Source: an uncultured Bacteroidales bacterium (GTDB taxonomy: Bacteria > Bacteroidota > Bacteroidia > Bacteroidales > UBA932). From it: a stretch of DNA of 26,536 nucleotides. The stretch's first letter is position 1; the number at the start of each line of letters is the position of its first letter. Positions 1 through 7,779 of this stretch are shown here, one piece after another. A program made the translations under genes and the position numbers. The notes under the pieces are model-generated. The model saw only the letters and a program-made list of their open reading frames with translations. It was not told where the DNA came from and made no database searches. Location of the stretch: positions 1-26,536 of the forward strand of contig UQYV01000046.1 in the NCBI GenBank assembly GCA_900545245.1, read 5' to 3'.

Positions 1-132
1 TCTGGAGACGGCTCAAAACAAGGCGGACAAGCCCCGGGGTTTTAGGGACGCGTCCTCCTTTTTTTTGTGCAAAAACATTTATGTTACATCTCTGTAAGGC
101 CCTATCTGTCCGAGAATTAAACCCTCCTGTAC

Positions 133-178
133 CGGGACAAAAACGGGACAAAAATGCCCCAAAATCGGGTTTTTGGGG
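133..178. repeat. Tandem 11-bp repeat followed by inverted repeat
   Basis: The unit CGGGACAAAAA occurs twice in perfect tandem (133-143 and 144-154). Two bases later CCCCAAAA (157-164) and TTTTGGGG (171-178) form a perfect 8-bp inverted repeat around a 6-nt spacer. The arrangement could be a protein-binding region such as the end of a mobile element, or a hairpin. No gene nearby explains it. Confidence 0.6.
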
Positions 179-195
179 AAATTAAGTAATTGATT

Positions 196-452
196 ATGAG
201 TAAGATAGAAATTAAGAAAACCAGTCGGGGGCTCCTGACTTTGCAACAAGTCATTCCTATAAGCCCATAAGGGATTTCTATTATTATGATGAGTCTGGTC
301 ATCGCACAATAAAAAACTATGATCCAAAGCCTATTCAGCCTAGAGTAACTCTCCCAATGTGTATCGAAGTAACCAAAGAAGTTCTACTTGGCTCTTTGAA
401 GTTCAGAATATGCGACTTAGACAGTTGCAATTTGGTCTCAAAGAAGAGTTAA
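196..452 (+). pseudogene. Possible frameshifted small ORF, unknown function
   Basis: An ATG at 196 opens a frame reading MSKIEIKKTSRG and then stops after about 24 codons. The neighbouring frame is open from 216 to the stop at 450-452 (78 codons) and has no ATG of its own until 357. The two frames meet at a run of five G (227-231), so one extra G would fuse them into a protein of about 85 residues rich in Tyr, Asp, Lys and Pro (for example DFYYYDESGHRTIKNYDPKP). Its codons are AT-rich, unlike the neighbouring genes. I do not recognise the product. It may be a decayed foreign gene or chance. Confidence 0.22.
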
Positions 453-480
453 CCTGTTGAAAATTAGCGGACTAGGGGAC

Positions 481-508
481 GTGGGTTTGGGCCCCTTCCG
501 CACCGCCA
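481..508 (+). other. tRNA-like 3' end (degenerate T arm, acceptor, CCA)
   Basis: The spacing matches a tRNA 3' end: GTGGG (481-485), a 7-nt loop TTTGGGC, CCCTT, a 7-nt acceptor strand CCGCACC (498-504), discriminator G and CCA (506-508). Only three of five T-stem pairs are Watson-Crick, the T loop lacks the conserved C56 and A58, and no matching 5' acceptor strand lies upstream. It is therefore not an intact tRNA gene. It could be a recombination scar from an element that integrated into a tRNA gene, or a coincidence. Confidence 0.25.
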
Positions 509-543
509 AAAAAGCTTCAACGAGATTTCGCTGAAGCTTTTTT
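508..543. terminator. Bidirectional terminator after the fimbrial-like operon
   Basis: A 12-bp perfect stem (508-519 with 532-543, core AAGCTTCA/TGAAGCTT) continues past one A-C mismatch into CGA/TCG and a GATT loop. The arms end in A6 and T6, so a U-tract is present on either strand. It lies 29 bp beyond the stop codon of the minus-strand beta-barrel gene and most probably ends that operon. Confidence 0.85.
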
Positions 544-572
544 TGTGTGCGTCCAGCACGAACGTGTCGAAC

Positions 573-1508
573 TCAGAATTCCCAGCTGACACGTAAACGG
601 AAATTGAGGCGGATGGGGTTGTCTTTTATGGATGTACGGGCGATGATGACAGGTGTTCCGTCGGGAAGGGAGGCTGGGACGGACATGTTTATGAAACTGT
701 TGTCCGGAGCCCGAAGCGGAATGCTGTATGAGTATTGGGCCACTCCGACGGACACTCCTGCCGAGATTCGGCTTTGTTCTTTGCCTACCCCAATACTGAG
801 TCCTGCCGTCAGGCTGCCGAAAAAGCCGTCTTGAGAAAAATTGCCCAGCTCCTCAATGACGTCGGACGGAAGGTAGCTGCGCTGTCCGTTATCAAAACAG
901 CGGAGACTGTTGATTATCCTGCCGCGTTCCTCCTCTCTCAGACGGGAGGCTTCATTCTCGCTCAGATTGCCGAACCTTGCCATGAATTCCTCGAGGCGTG
1001 CATCGACATATTCTTCCTGACTGTTGAAGCCAAGGGAGGTGTAACGCTCCTGAAACGGATCTGAATTGTATGACAGTTCCGAAGTCCCGTGTTTGGAATA
1101 TGCGAACTGAAAGGCATAGCCGACATCGACTTGGACCATAGGGGAGACCTTCCTGTCAAGAATGTCGCTCCGAAGCCTCAGGAAAACAGGCATGGATGTA
1201 GTGCCGGTAACGATGGAGTTGCTTCCTCCGATGCCGGCCGCCACTGCAATCTGCGGGAGGAAACGATAGCCGCAGAACATCCCTAACTCATAGTCCGGCA
1301 TCCGGGGTGCTGCTCCGGACTGTCTGCCCGTTTCGTTGCGGACTGGCTTCAGCATTTCCGCTCCGACTGTCGCGCCGGCTGAAACTTCGGCTCCTGCAAA
1401 TACGCCTTTTCTAAATGTTTTTTCCTTGTTCCGGGACGATGCCGTGCCGTTGAATGACAATGTGACGGCAACTGACAGGAAAATGGTGATAATTGTTGAA
1501 TTGCGCAT
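573..1508 (-). CDS. Predicted outer-membrane beta-barrel protein
   Basis: The 311-residue product starts with a signal-peptide-like segment (MRNSTIITIFLSVAVTLSFNG, cleavage probably near residue 24). The mature part has many short alternating strands such as GVFAGAEVSAGATVGAEM, FFGSLTAGLSIGVG and ISAGVSVGVAQYSYSI. It ends in LNFRLRVSWEF, with the C-terminal aromatic residue typical of outer-membrane barrels recognised by the Bam complex. A polar insert at about residues 145-215, rich in Glu, Arg and Asn, may be a periplasmic or extracellular loop. No specific family is certain. It is the last gene of a four-gene operon, 6 bp after the large DUF4906 lipoprotein, so it could anchor or export the surface proteins encoded upstream. 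That role is inference. Confidence 0.75.
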   Translation of the reverse strand: MRNSTIITIFLSVAVTLSFNGTASSRNKEKTFRKGVFAGAEVSAGATVGAEMLKPVRNETGRQSGAAPRMPDYELGMFCGYRFLPQIAVAAGIGGSNSIVTGTTSMPVFLRLRSDILDRKVSPMVQVDVGYAFQFAYSKHGTSELSYNSDPFQERYTSLGFNSQEEYVDARLEEFMARFGNLSENEASRLREEERGRIINSLRCFDNGQRSYLPSDVIEELGNFSQDGFFGSLTAGLSIGVGKEQSRISAGVSVGVAQYSYSIPLRAPDNSFINMSVPASLPDGTPVIIARTSIKDNPIRLNFRLRVSWEF

Positions 1509-1514
1509 ACTCTA

Positions 1515-4500
1515 TTATCTTAACATGACCAGAAGGTTGGAAAAGCGGGCATGTGTTGTTTTCCAATCAAATGATGTGACGACGGTGTATGGATTGGAGT
1601 CATCCGAAGAATAGCCGGAGTTGTCGTATGTGAGGCTTGTAGGACTATACTTCGCGAAATTGTAGATGTACCACTCGCTTGATGAGGATGGTTTGCTGAT
1701 GGTCATGTCCATGGTCAGCTTCGTCGGATGGGAATGATGCTGCCAGCTGTTTGCACTGCCATACCAGTTGTAGGAATCCTTGTAGGTTGTTTCATAAATG
1801 GTGTTGAACAGATTGGCTATGACAGTCTTACCGATTATGGCAGTTCCGTTTGTCCCCGCTATCGTTGCAGACTGTCCGCAGGAGTGTGAGTAATCGACAG
1901 GGTCTCTCTTTGTCCCTCTGGCATGTGTTCGGCAGAATCCGTCACAGTTGTAGTTTACCGTGATTTTTGTATTTGACAGAGTCCCGGAGCTTCCTAATGT
2001 GAGGTAGGGCTTTGTCGTGTCGTTGTTGTTCATCTGTAGTGTAATTGTGCGGCTCTTATCAAGAAACTGTGACATTCTGTAGGGATTCAGGTCCGCATAT
2101 CCGCTGAACGGATAGCCTGCTGAATTGCTGCCTCCGCAGAATGTTCCTGCGGAATAGTAACGGAGCGACTTGAATTCATAGTCTTGGGAATAGATGTACG
2201 ATGATTCTTCTGTGTCGTTTTCAAGTCCGTCTGCATATTTGAAACTGACTTGTTTGCCGTCCTGTGCCGCAATGTCAACAAGTATGCTGATACCGTTCTT
2301 TATATGAAATGTGTATGTGTATTGCTGAAGATTGTCGGAATGATATCCATATTTGTCGTGGCAGTATTTCCCTTCTGCGGCCTTTACTGCGTCTATGAGG
2401 TTATACAGGCTTTTGGTGATACCGATGACAGCAGTGCCATCGTCAAGCATTTTCGTCGAACATGACTGCGAGTAACTGCTGTTGGCAGCGTTCACTTTAG
2501 ATTCTGCATAGGTGCAGTATAGTGAAGGCGGAAGGCTTATGGATGTCGGGGGAGTGTACCATAGCATGGATATCCCTGATGGAATTGCAGGCACGGTCTG
2601 AGTTTGCGCGATGCCTCTTTGCGTTACGCTCATGTATCGCAGAATAAAAGACATTCTGGATAAGTTCTTGACAGTCACGAAGAACGGCGCTGTTACTCCG
2701 AGTTCGGACGCGATGCTCCTTCCTCCGTATGACCTGTCGTAACAGCATAGTTCAAAAGGAAAATATGAAACGGCGCATCGGCACGAATTTCCAAATTTGT
2801 GGACGGCATCGTTTATTCCAATGCTTATGGCATATAGATTTCTCACGACAGGCCATAGCTCATTGTTTATAGATGAGGATTTTCCATCGTTTGACACCTG
2901 CAGGTTCATTGTGCAGAATGCCTGCCCGGAAGCGCCATCGTCTGTCTTGTAAACGTCGGAAATCCATGTCTTGAAACATTTCCTGACATTTGCGGACGTC
3001 CCGTTATGATAGCTCTCTGCAAGTACAGGTCTGAAGACTTCTGTCGAGAAACCATACCCCGCCCATTTTTTTGCAAGCAGGTTGACCCCATCATTGTCGC
3101 ACAGGTAGAAATATGTCTTGCAGTCTTCACCGTTTATTGTGGCAGTAGGTTGCTCGTCAATCGGTTCCGGTGCATCTCCATTCATTGCGAAAGAAATCAC
3201 TGGAACTGGGTTGTTGACTCTTATTCCACTGCAGATGCGGGTTATTGGGGTTCCGTCCGCCCTGCATAGCCAAAGACATCCTTCTCCGGAGTTCTTGCAT
3301 GTCCCGTTTACGGTCAGGTTGGAGCTATCGTGTCCGGAAATAAGTTCAAGACTCATCAGATCATTCTTTTCGTCTGCAGACGTGTCTGACATACAGCGCA
3401 GTTTACTGCTTCTTATCATCAACTCAAGGCTTCCGCCGAAGTAGTCCAGAACAGAGGCATCAATATCTGCAAGTCTCCCTTCAACGACCTCTCCAAGATA
3501 GAGATTGTCGACGGGGTGGCGGCTTTTGGTAAGCTTGAAGTTGGCAAGCGAATCGTTGAATCCGAAATCCTTGTCTATTCTCCAGCTCACCTCGTCGAGT
3601 CCGTCTCTTGAGCCGTACAGAATAACCCGGTAGGTGGCGTTCCTTTCCAGGTCAAAATTTGAGACGGCATCTGCCCCCAGGTAAATTCTATAGGTCAGGC
3701 TGCCGTTGAGAAGCATGTTTTCACCGAATGCGCATTTGACCTCTATAAATGTCGGACCGGTGATTGAGCCGAACTCTTCCGGAACTTTGCGCGATGGGTC
3801 GCTGTTTTCAGGAAGTAGCGAACCCCAGCAATTCTCAAATGCATAAAGTGTGACGGCTTCTCCGGAATTGATCTTTTGCAAATCTTTTTCCGACGCGAAA
3901 TCTCCGTCAAGTACAGATTTTTCGTTTGCTCTGAAGCCGGTGCAGAAGGGCGTGGACATGCAGGCGGCGTCACATAGCCTGACGCTTGTGACCTTTATGC
4001 CAGAACCGGAAAGAGCCGTGTCAGGGACATAGTTAAACACGATGCGGCTCATCAGACGCTCCAGCACAATGTCAATTGTGGTTGCTGCCCGGTCAATGTT
4101 GCGGCCGGTTATTTTCCCTGCCATCGGAATGCCTTTCATGGTCTTGCTGGCGTTGATGACCATACGTTTCATACTTCCTTCGTCCATCTTCCATCCGCTC
4201 TCCTGCGGCTCGACAGGCATTCCTGCCCCAGCTATGGCATAGAAGGAATAGCCACTGCCTCTGGCCATCGAAATGTTGCTGTCCGTCCCTGCCGTTTCCA
4301 TAAACAGATGTCTTACGCATTTTCCGTTTCTCCAGATGTAGAGGTTAATGTCTTCCGGAATCATGTCTGTGTATGATGCGGAGCGGGTTACTATCTTTTC
4401 ACTGATGTCAGTAATAAAATTCAGCACAATCTCAGATTCTTCATCTTTTGCTTCCTCCTCGAAGTCCCGGATAGTGCATCCGAAAATACATGGCACAGAC

Positions 4501-4568
4501 ACTGCACTTATAAGTGCAAGCGCCACACGCCGGTAAGTGCGACATATATTTTTCATGATTCCATTCAT
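1515..4568 (-). CDS. Large DUF4906 fimbrillin-like lipoprotein, candidate tip adhesin
   Basis: This 1017-residue protein has a lipoprotein signal ending in the lipobox FGC (Cys31). Residues 45-335 look like a Bacteroidales fimbrillin of the DUF4906 type: IPEDINLYIWRNG, GIPMAGKI, RLMSRIVFNY, YAFENCWG, FIEV, YRIYLG (293-298), FDLERN (305-310) and DGLDEVSWRID (322-332). The rest, about 680 residues, has no family I recognise and contains an internal duplication (residues 685-766 and 879-957). There are 29 cysteines, unusually many for a secreted Bacteroidota protein. The start overlaps the upstream stop as ATGA, indicating translational coupling. A small fimbrillin module plus a long C-terminal extension suggests a fimbrial tip or adhesin, but binding activity is inference. 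An in-frame ATG at 4556 is an alternative start. Confidence 0.85.
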   Translation of the reverse strand: MNGIMKNICRTYRRVALALISAVSVPCIFGCTIRDFEEEAKDEESEIVLNFITDISEKIVTRSASYTDMIPEDINLYIWRNGKCVRHLFMETAGTDSNISMARGSGYSFYAIAGAGMPVEPQESGWKMDEGSMKRMVINASKTMKGIPMAGKITGRNIDRAATTIDIVLERLMSRIVFNYVPDTALSGSGIKVTSVRLCDAACMSTPFCTGFRANEKSVLDGDFASEKDLQKINSGEAVTLYAFENCWGSLLPENSDPSRKVPEEFGSITGPTFIEVKCAFGENMLLNGSLTYRIYLGADAVSNFDLERNATYRVILYGSRDGLDEVSWRIDKDFGFNDSLANFKLTKSRHPVDNLYLGEVVEGRLADIDASVLDYFGGSLELMIRSSKLRCMSDTSADEKNDLMSLELISGHDSSNLTVNGTCKNSGEGCLWLCRADGTPITRICSGIRVNNPVPVISFAMNGDAPEPIDEQPTATINGEDCKTYFYLCDNDGVNLLAKKWAGYGFSTEVFRPVLAESYHNGTSANVRKCFKTWISDVYKTDDGASGQAFCTMNLQVSNDGKSSSINNELWPVVRNLYAISIGINDAVHKFGNSCRCAVSYFPFELCCYDRSYGGRSIASELGVTAPFFVTVKNLSRMSFILRYMSVTQRGIAQTQTVPAIPSGISMLWYTPPTSISLPPSLYCTYAESKVNAANSSYSQSCSTKMLDDGTAVIGITKSLYNLIDAVKAAEGKYCHDKYGYHSDNLQQYTYTFHIKNGISILVDIAAQDGKQVSFKYADGLENDTEESSYIYSQDYEFKSLRYYSAGTFCGGSNSAGYPFSGYADLNPYRMSQFLDKSRTITLQMNNNDTTKPYLTLGSSGTLSNTKITVNYNCDGFCRTHARGTKRDPVDYSHSCGQSATIAGTNGTAIIGKTVIANLFNTIYETTYKDSYNWYGSANSWQHHSHPTKLTMDMTISKPSSSSEWYIYNFAKYSPTSLTYDNSGYSSDDSNPYTVVTSFDWKTTHARFSNLLVMLR

Positions 4569-5833
4569 TTTTCCTTGACGTGAATATACAGCAGTCCTGC
4601 CTGATTTATCGGTTCACCGGCCTCCATGTAGATCATCCCGGTTCCTAATCCTCGTATCGTGAGAGTCACTCCGTGACCGTCCTCGTCGACCACATAGTCG
4701 TAGATTCCTCTCATCCTGTCTTCTTCCAGTTCATTAATGCCGATGTCGAATCTTGCCCCGGGAGGAGAGAATGTGCATCCGACATGTATGACTTCACCTA
4801 TTTCGGCTTCCAAGTAGCCTTCAGGCTCCATCTTGAAGTCTATGGCATCAGACAGGGAGGTTTTGTCAACTCTCCATCCGTTATCTGCGAGCCCGTCATT
4901 TTCAGGGGTGACTGTTATGTGATAGACGCAGTTCCTCTCCACGTTCATGTCGTTGAGGGATTCGCCGAGGTAGAATCTATAGCGAAGATAGCCTCCGTCG
5001 CTGAAATGGGTCATCGAACTGTATTCAAGCTCCATTTCTATGTATGAGCAGACTTCAGACAAAAGTTCAGATTCCTTGAACACCTTGTCGGAATCATCGC
5101 TGATTTCCCTTGGGAACATTCCTTGCAGGTTTTCAAGCATATAGAGGACAATCTCAGCGCTTTTACCGTTCTCCAGCCCGTGATTGAGCGCGGAACATTC
5201 TGCATTTCCTCTGCTGAATCCGACACTGAAGCATTCCTCGTGTGCATTCACTTTGGACTCGGAGAAAACCCGGCATCTCTTTGGGCAGTTTCCAATGCTT
5301 ATGCTGTGCACATTCATGGTGACGTCTTTGTCCAGACGGCTACGGTCTATGTTCAGTTTGATTGCCGCCATCAGCCTTTTCAGGCGTATTTCAATGTCAT
5401 CTCCCGCCCTTGTTCCGCGCACGTATCCGCACATCGGCATTCCCGTTGAATAGTCATCGGGGTACGCGAGGTGGAATTCAAGTGACATAAGTTCATCCAA
5501 TGACCTGATATTCAGTCTGTAGCCAAAGTTGACACAGACGAAAATGTCATAGTCGCGTCCCTTTACCAATGGTAGCGAGCACCTGTCACCATCGATGAAT
5601 TCCGAGCGTTCCATGAATCCATCCGAGGAGAAGACGAATATGTTTGCATCCTTGATCTTGTCTTCATCGGGGTCCGATGCCTTCGTGACTGAAGCTATGG
5701 AGCGAAGGCTAATGTCAGTGGGCACACGGTTCTCTTCAAGGCGTGCCGTGCACCCGCTGACTTCCAATAAACACAAAATGGTAGTTATGAAAAAGGCTAA
5801 AAAGCCACAGTATAGTTTTCTTTTTCGTCCCAT
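4565..5833 (-). CDS. DUF4906 fimbrillin-like lipoprotein
   Basis: The 422-residue product has a basic N-terminus, a hydrophobic stretch and the lipobox VSGC (Cys28), so it should be an exported lipoprotein. The body follows the DUF4906 pattern: IKDANIFVFSSDGFM near residue 60, GMPMCGYV, RLMAAIKLNI, YMLENLQGMFP (231-241), YIEMELEY, YRFYLGES, MNVERN, ITVTPENDG and NGWRVD. A short C-terminal domain of about 80 residues follows. The same motif series occurs in the next gene, so the two are paralogues of very different length. The start overlaps the end of the preceding gene by 37 bp and the end overlaps the next start by 4 bp. It is probably a structural or accessory subunit of a fimbria-like surface structure. 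Confidence 0.85.
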   Translation of the reverse strand: MGRKRKLYCGFLAFFITTILCLLEVSGCTARLEENRVPTDISLRSIASVTKASDPDEDKIKDANIFVFSSDGFMERSEFIDGDRCSLPLVKGRDYDIFVCVNFGYRLNIRSLDELMSLEFHLAYPDDYSTGMPMCGYVRGTRAGDDIEIRLKRLMAAIKLNIDRSRLDKDVTMNVHSISIGNCPKRCRVFSESKVNAHEECFSVGFSRGNAECSALNHGLENGKSAEIVLYMLENLQGMFPREISDDSDKVFKESELLSEVCSYIEMELEYSSMTHFSDGGYLRYRFYLGESLNDMNVERNCVYHITVTPENDGLADNGWRVDKTSLSDAIDFKMEPEGYLEAEIGEVIHVGCTFSPPGARFDIGINELEEDRMRGIYDYVVDEDGHGVTLTIRGLGTGMIYMEAGEPINQAGLLYIHVKEK

Positions 5834-6864
5834 TTCTCTATTTCCATCGCAATTGTTTTGTTCTCAAGTTCTATTGCAGTGTCCGGGTCTTCTGTTCCGG
5901 TCCTTCTTAACCTCAGTTTGATGCTGTAGCTGTCGTTTGAACATATACCCTTGTCTTTCAATGTGTTCAGATTAATCGGCCAATACCATGTCTTCCCACG
6001 TATCTTTCCTTCTATGACGATTCTTGTGAACGGAGAACCGAAACTTTCTTCATCAGTCAGGTTAGGGTAGCAGTAGAGTTTCGCTTCAAGGCTTTCCGGG
6101 TCAGGGCCGACGGATTTCTCTATTTTCCGGTATATGATTGACGGACAGCGGAACTTATTCAAGTCGCCATCGTCGCGACCTCCGTTGTTAATGAATCGTT
6201 TTCCCGCGCCTGCATCACCCGTAATGCTACATTCTGCATTGACGTTTGTAAGATAGACACTTATATCCGAGAGTACTTCCCATTCATACGCGCTTCCTCG
6301 GAAGTCACAGCTGAGTTCCTTGAGACATACACACGCCATAAGAGGCCTCAGCATGATCTCACAGCTTTCACCTGCATTTGTGCAGGCTGTTCCGACCATG
6401 ACAGGAGTATCTTCCGATTCGTCTTCCAACTGAAAACAGACTCCGGAAAGTTGCTTAAGGGTGAGCACATTTTCCCATTCCGGGAATCCTTCGGGCGCGT
6501 TGCACACAACGACAATTATCTTCCCTCCCTGCCCGGATGAGACAGACAACCCCGTCAGTTTGCCGTCAAAATGCCTGTATGAGTCGAGCCTTCCAAACTT
6601 GTCATCGTTGTAGACAAGTACATCATAACCTTTCTTACTGTACATTCCTTTTGTCACATCATTTAAGTTCACCTCTGTGATTTCTTTCCTTTCTTCCAGA
6701 TTTCTTTCGTACACTGGTGTGACAATTCTGGAACAAGAAAAGAAATGGGCCGGTAGGCAAGCAAGAGAGAGCAACGCCAAAAAGGGATAGACAACCCTAT
6801 GATATTGGCTATTTATTGTCCGGCCCGTGATAGAATGATTTTGTATGGTGTATGTCCTTTTCAT
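5797..6864 (-). CDS. Fimbrillin-family lipoprotein, first gene of operon
   Basis: From the ATG at 6864 the product has 355 residues. A long basic N-region precedes a hydrophobic core and a lipobox-like FFSC (Cys44). The fold pattern suits a FimA/Mfa-type subunit: YDVLVYNDDKFGRLDSYRHFDG near the N-terminus, TPVMVGTA, LRPLMACVCLKEL and a C-terminal strand pair IAMEIEKWDEKENYTVAF resembling fimbrillin C-terminal strands. Assignment to a single Pfam family is uncertain (FimA, Mfa2/FimB or Mfa-like). A longer reading from TTG at 6921 is rejected because a promoter -7 element (6889-6896) lies inside it. As first gene of the operon it may encode a stalk or anchor subunit. The high cysteine content is shared with the two following genes. 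Confidence 0.75.
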   Translation of the reverse strand: MKRTYTIQNHSITGRTINSQYHRVVYPFLALLSLACLPAHFFSCSRIVTPVYERNLEERKEITEVNLNDVTKGMYSKKGYDVLVYNDDKFGRLDSYRHFDGKLTGLSVSSGQGGKIIVVVCNAPEGFPEWENVLTLKQLSGVCFQLEDESEDTPVMVGTACTNAGESCEIMLRPLMACVCLKELSCDFRGSAYEWEVLSDISVYLTNVNAECSITGDAGAGKRFINNGGRDDGDLNKFRCPSIIYRKIEKSVGPDPESLEAKLYCYPNLTDEESFGSPFTRIVIEGKIRGKTWYWPINLNTLKDKGICSNDSYSIKLRLRRTGTEDPDTAIELENKTIAMEIEKWDEKENYTVAF

Positions 6865-6888
6865 CTGCACGTCGTTTTTTGACAGCGG

Positions 6889-6921
6889 CAAATCTATGGC
6901 GGAGTTTTCGAATAATTGCAA
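6889..6921 (-). promoter_or_regulatory. Promoter of the fimbrial-like operon
   Basis: On the minus strand TAGATTTG (6896-6889) matches the Bacteroidota -7 consensus TAnnTTTG exactly. A TTG (6921-6919) lies 22 bp upstream in the position of the -33 element. Transcription would start near 6881, giving a leader of roughly 17 nt before the ATG at 6864. No flanking inverted repeats that would suggest an invertible promoter were seen. Confidence 0.65.
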
Positions 6922-7045
6922 GACTTAAAAAAAGAAACACGAAATTTTTCTCTTTTTTTAGACCTGAAAGATTTTTTTTAACGTCAGGGTGTAAATAAAG
7001 ATGATAATTTATCTTTTTTACGATATTATTGCCAGAAAATAAATG

Positions 7046-7053
7046 TATCTTTG
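7046..7053 (+). promoter_or_regulatory. -7 element upstream of DUF47 gene
   Basis: TATCTTTG matches TAnnTTTG exactly and lies 20 bp before the ATG at 7074. It therefore supports that start rather than the in-frame ATG at 7029, which would be upstream of transcription. No clear -33 TTTG is seen at the usual distance. Confidence 0.55.
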
Positions 7054-7073
7054 GGCGTAACAATAAATGTGTC

Positions 7074-7727
7074 ATGGTATTTTTTAGACGATTCTTTGCC
7101 AAGAAGAGGAAATATATGCCTCTTTTCATGAAGCAGGCCGAGTACATTAAGGCGGCATCCTCGACTCTTGTCCGCATGATGCAGACTACAGACAAGGACG
7201 AGTGGTTCAACTGCGAGAATATGATCAAGACATATGAGGTGCAGGCAGATGCCCTGCTCACTGAAATTTACGAAGACCTCTACGGGAGCTTGATGGCGCC
7301 CGTCAGCCGCACTGATATGCAGACAATTGCGATGTCTGTGGATGATTTCATTGACAAAATCAATTCTTCAGCGAAATCCATTCTGCTTTATTTCCCGAAA
7401 AGGATTGACTCGCATATTGAGGATATGGCAACTTATATAATGTCCGGTGCCGATGCGCTCGGCGAGATGATTCAGTATCTCAACAATTTCAAGGACAATT
7501 TCAAGCAGATAATCAATCAATGTGACAGAATCACTGAATTGGAGCACGCTGCTGATGAAACCTATGAAGAATATGTCGGATATATCTTCCAAAATGAGAC
7601 TGACCCGATTGAACTGATGAAGTATAAGAACATTGCGGAGGCTCTCGAAGAAACTTCTGACACGGCAAAACGTATATCTGACAACATCAGAATGGTGCTT
7701 CTTAAGTATATGGAGAAGCATAGTTAG
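7074..7727 (+). CDS. DUF47 family protein, PhoU-like
   Basis: The 217-residue, mostly helical product opens with FFRRFFAKKRKYMPLF and has the features of the DUF47/PhoU-like family: repeated acidic helices with E/DxxxD patterns (for example VDDFIDKINSSAKSILLYFPKR, CDRITELEHAADETYEEY, IAEALEETSDTAKRISDNIRMVLLKYMEK). Members are usually encoded beside a PiT-type phosphate permease and thought to modulate it, probably binding metal through the acidic motifs. No permease gene follows here; a glycosyltransferase does, after 52 bp. Family assignment is fairly firm, while the phosphate-transport role is from family knowledge only. Confidence 0.85.
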   Translation: MVFFRRFFAKKRKYMPLFMKQAEYIKAASSTLVRMMQTTDKDEWFNCENMIKTYEVQADALLTEIYEDLYGSLMAPVSRTDMQTIAMSVDDFIDKINSSAKSILLYFPKRIDSHIEDMATYIMSGADALGEMIQYLNNFKDNFKQIINQCDRITELEHAADETYEEYVGYIFQNETDPIELMKYKNIAEALEETSDTAKRISDNIRMVLLKYMEKHS

Positions 7728-7779
7728 ACGATTCCCCTTCGGATTTAGAATTAGTTGGATTTATTGTGAAACAAAAATT

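Larger units (their letters stand above)
1..507. other. AT-rich gene-poor block at window edge
   Basis: No intact gene can be supported here. The block is visibly richer in A and T than the genes that follow. It holds a tandem 11-bp repeat, a perfect inverted repeat, an open frame that could be a broken small gene, and a GC-rich tRNA-like tail at its right end. This mix resembles a decayed mobile-element insertion, but no integrase or transposase sequence is recognisable, so that origin is inference. The first 70 bases may contain the end of a transcript from an upstream gene outside the window, because they end in a run of T. Confidence 0.5.

Noticed and set aside
6865..6921. Longer start (TTG at 6921) for the first fimbrillin-like gene
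   Set aside because: A perfect -7 element at 6889-6896 and its -33 TTG lie inside the extension, so transcription would begin after it.
6997..7016. AT-only hairpin (AAAGAT/ATCTTT) upstream of the DUF47 gene
   Set aside because: It is short and made almost entirely of A and T in an AT-rich spacer. It is expected by chance and does not flank a promoter as an invertible switch would.
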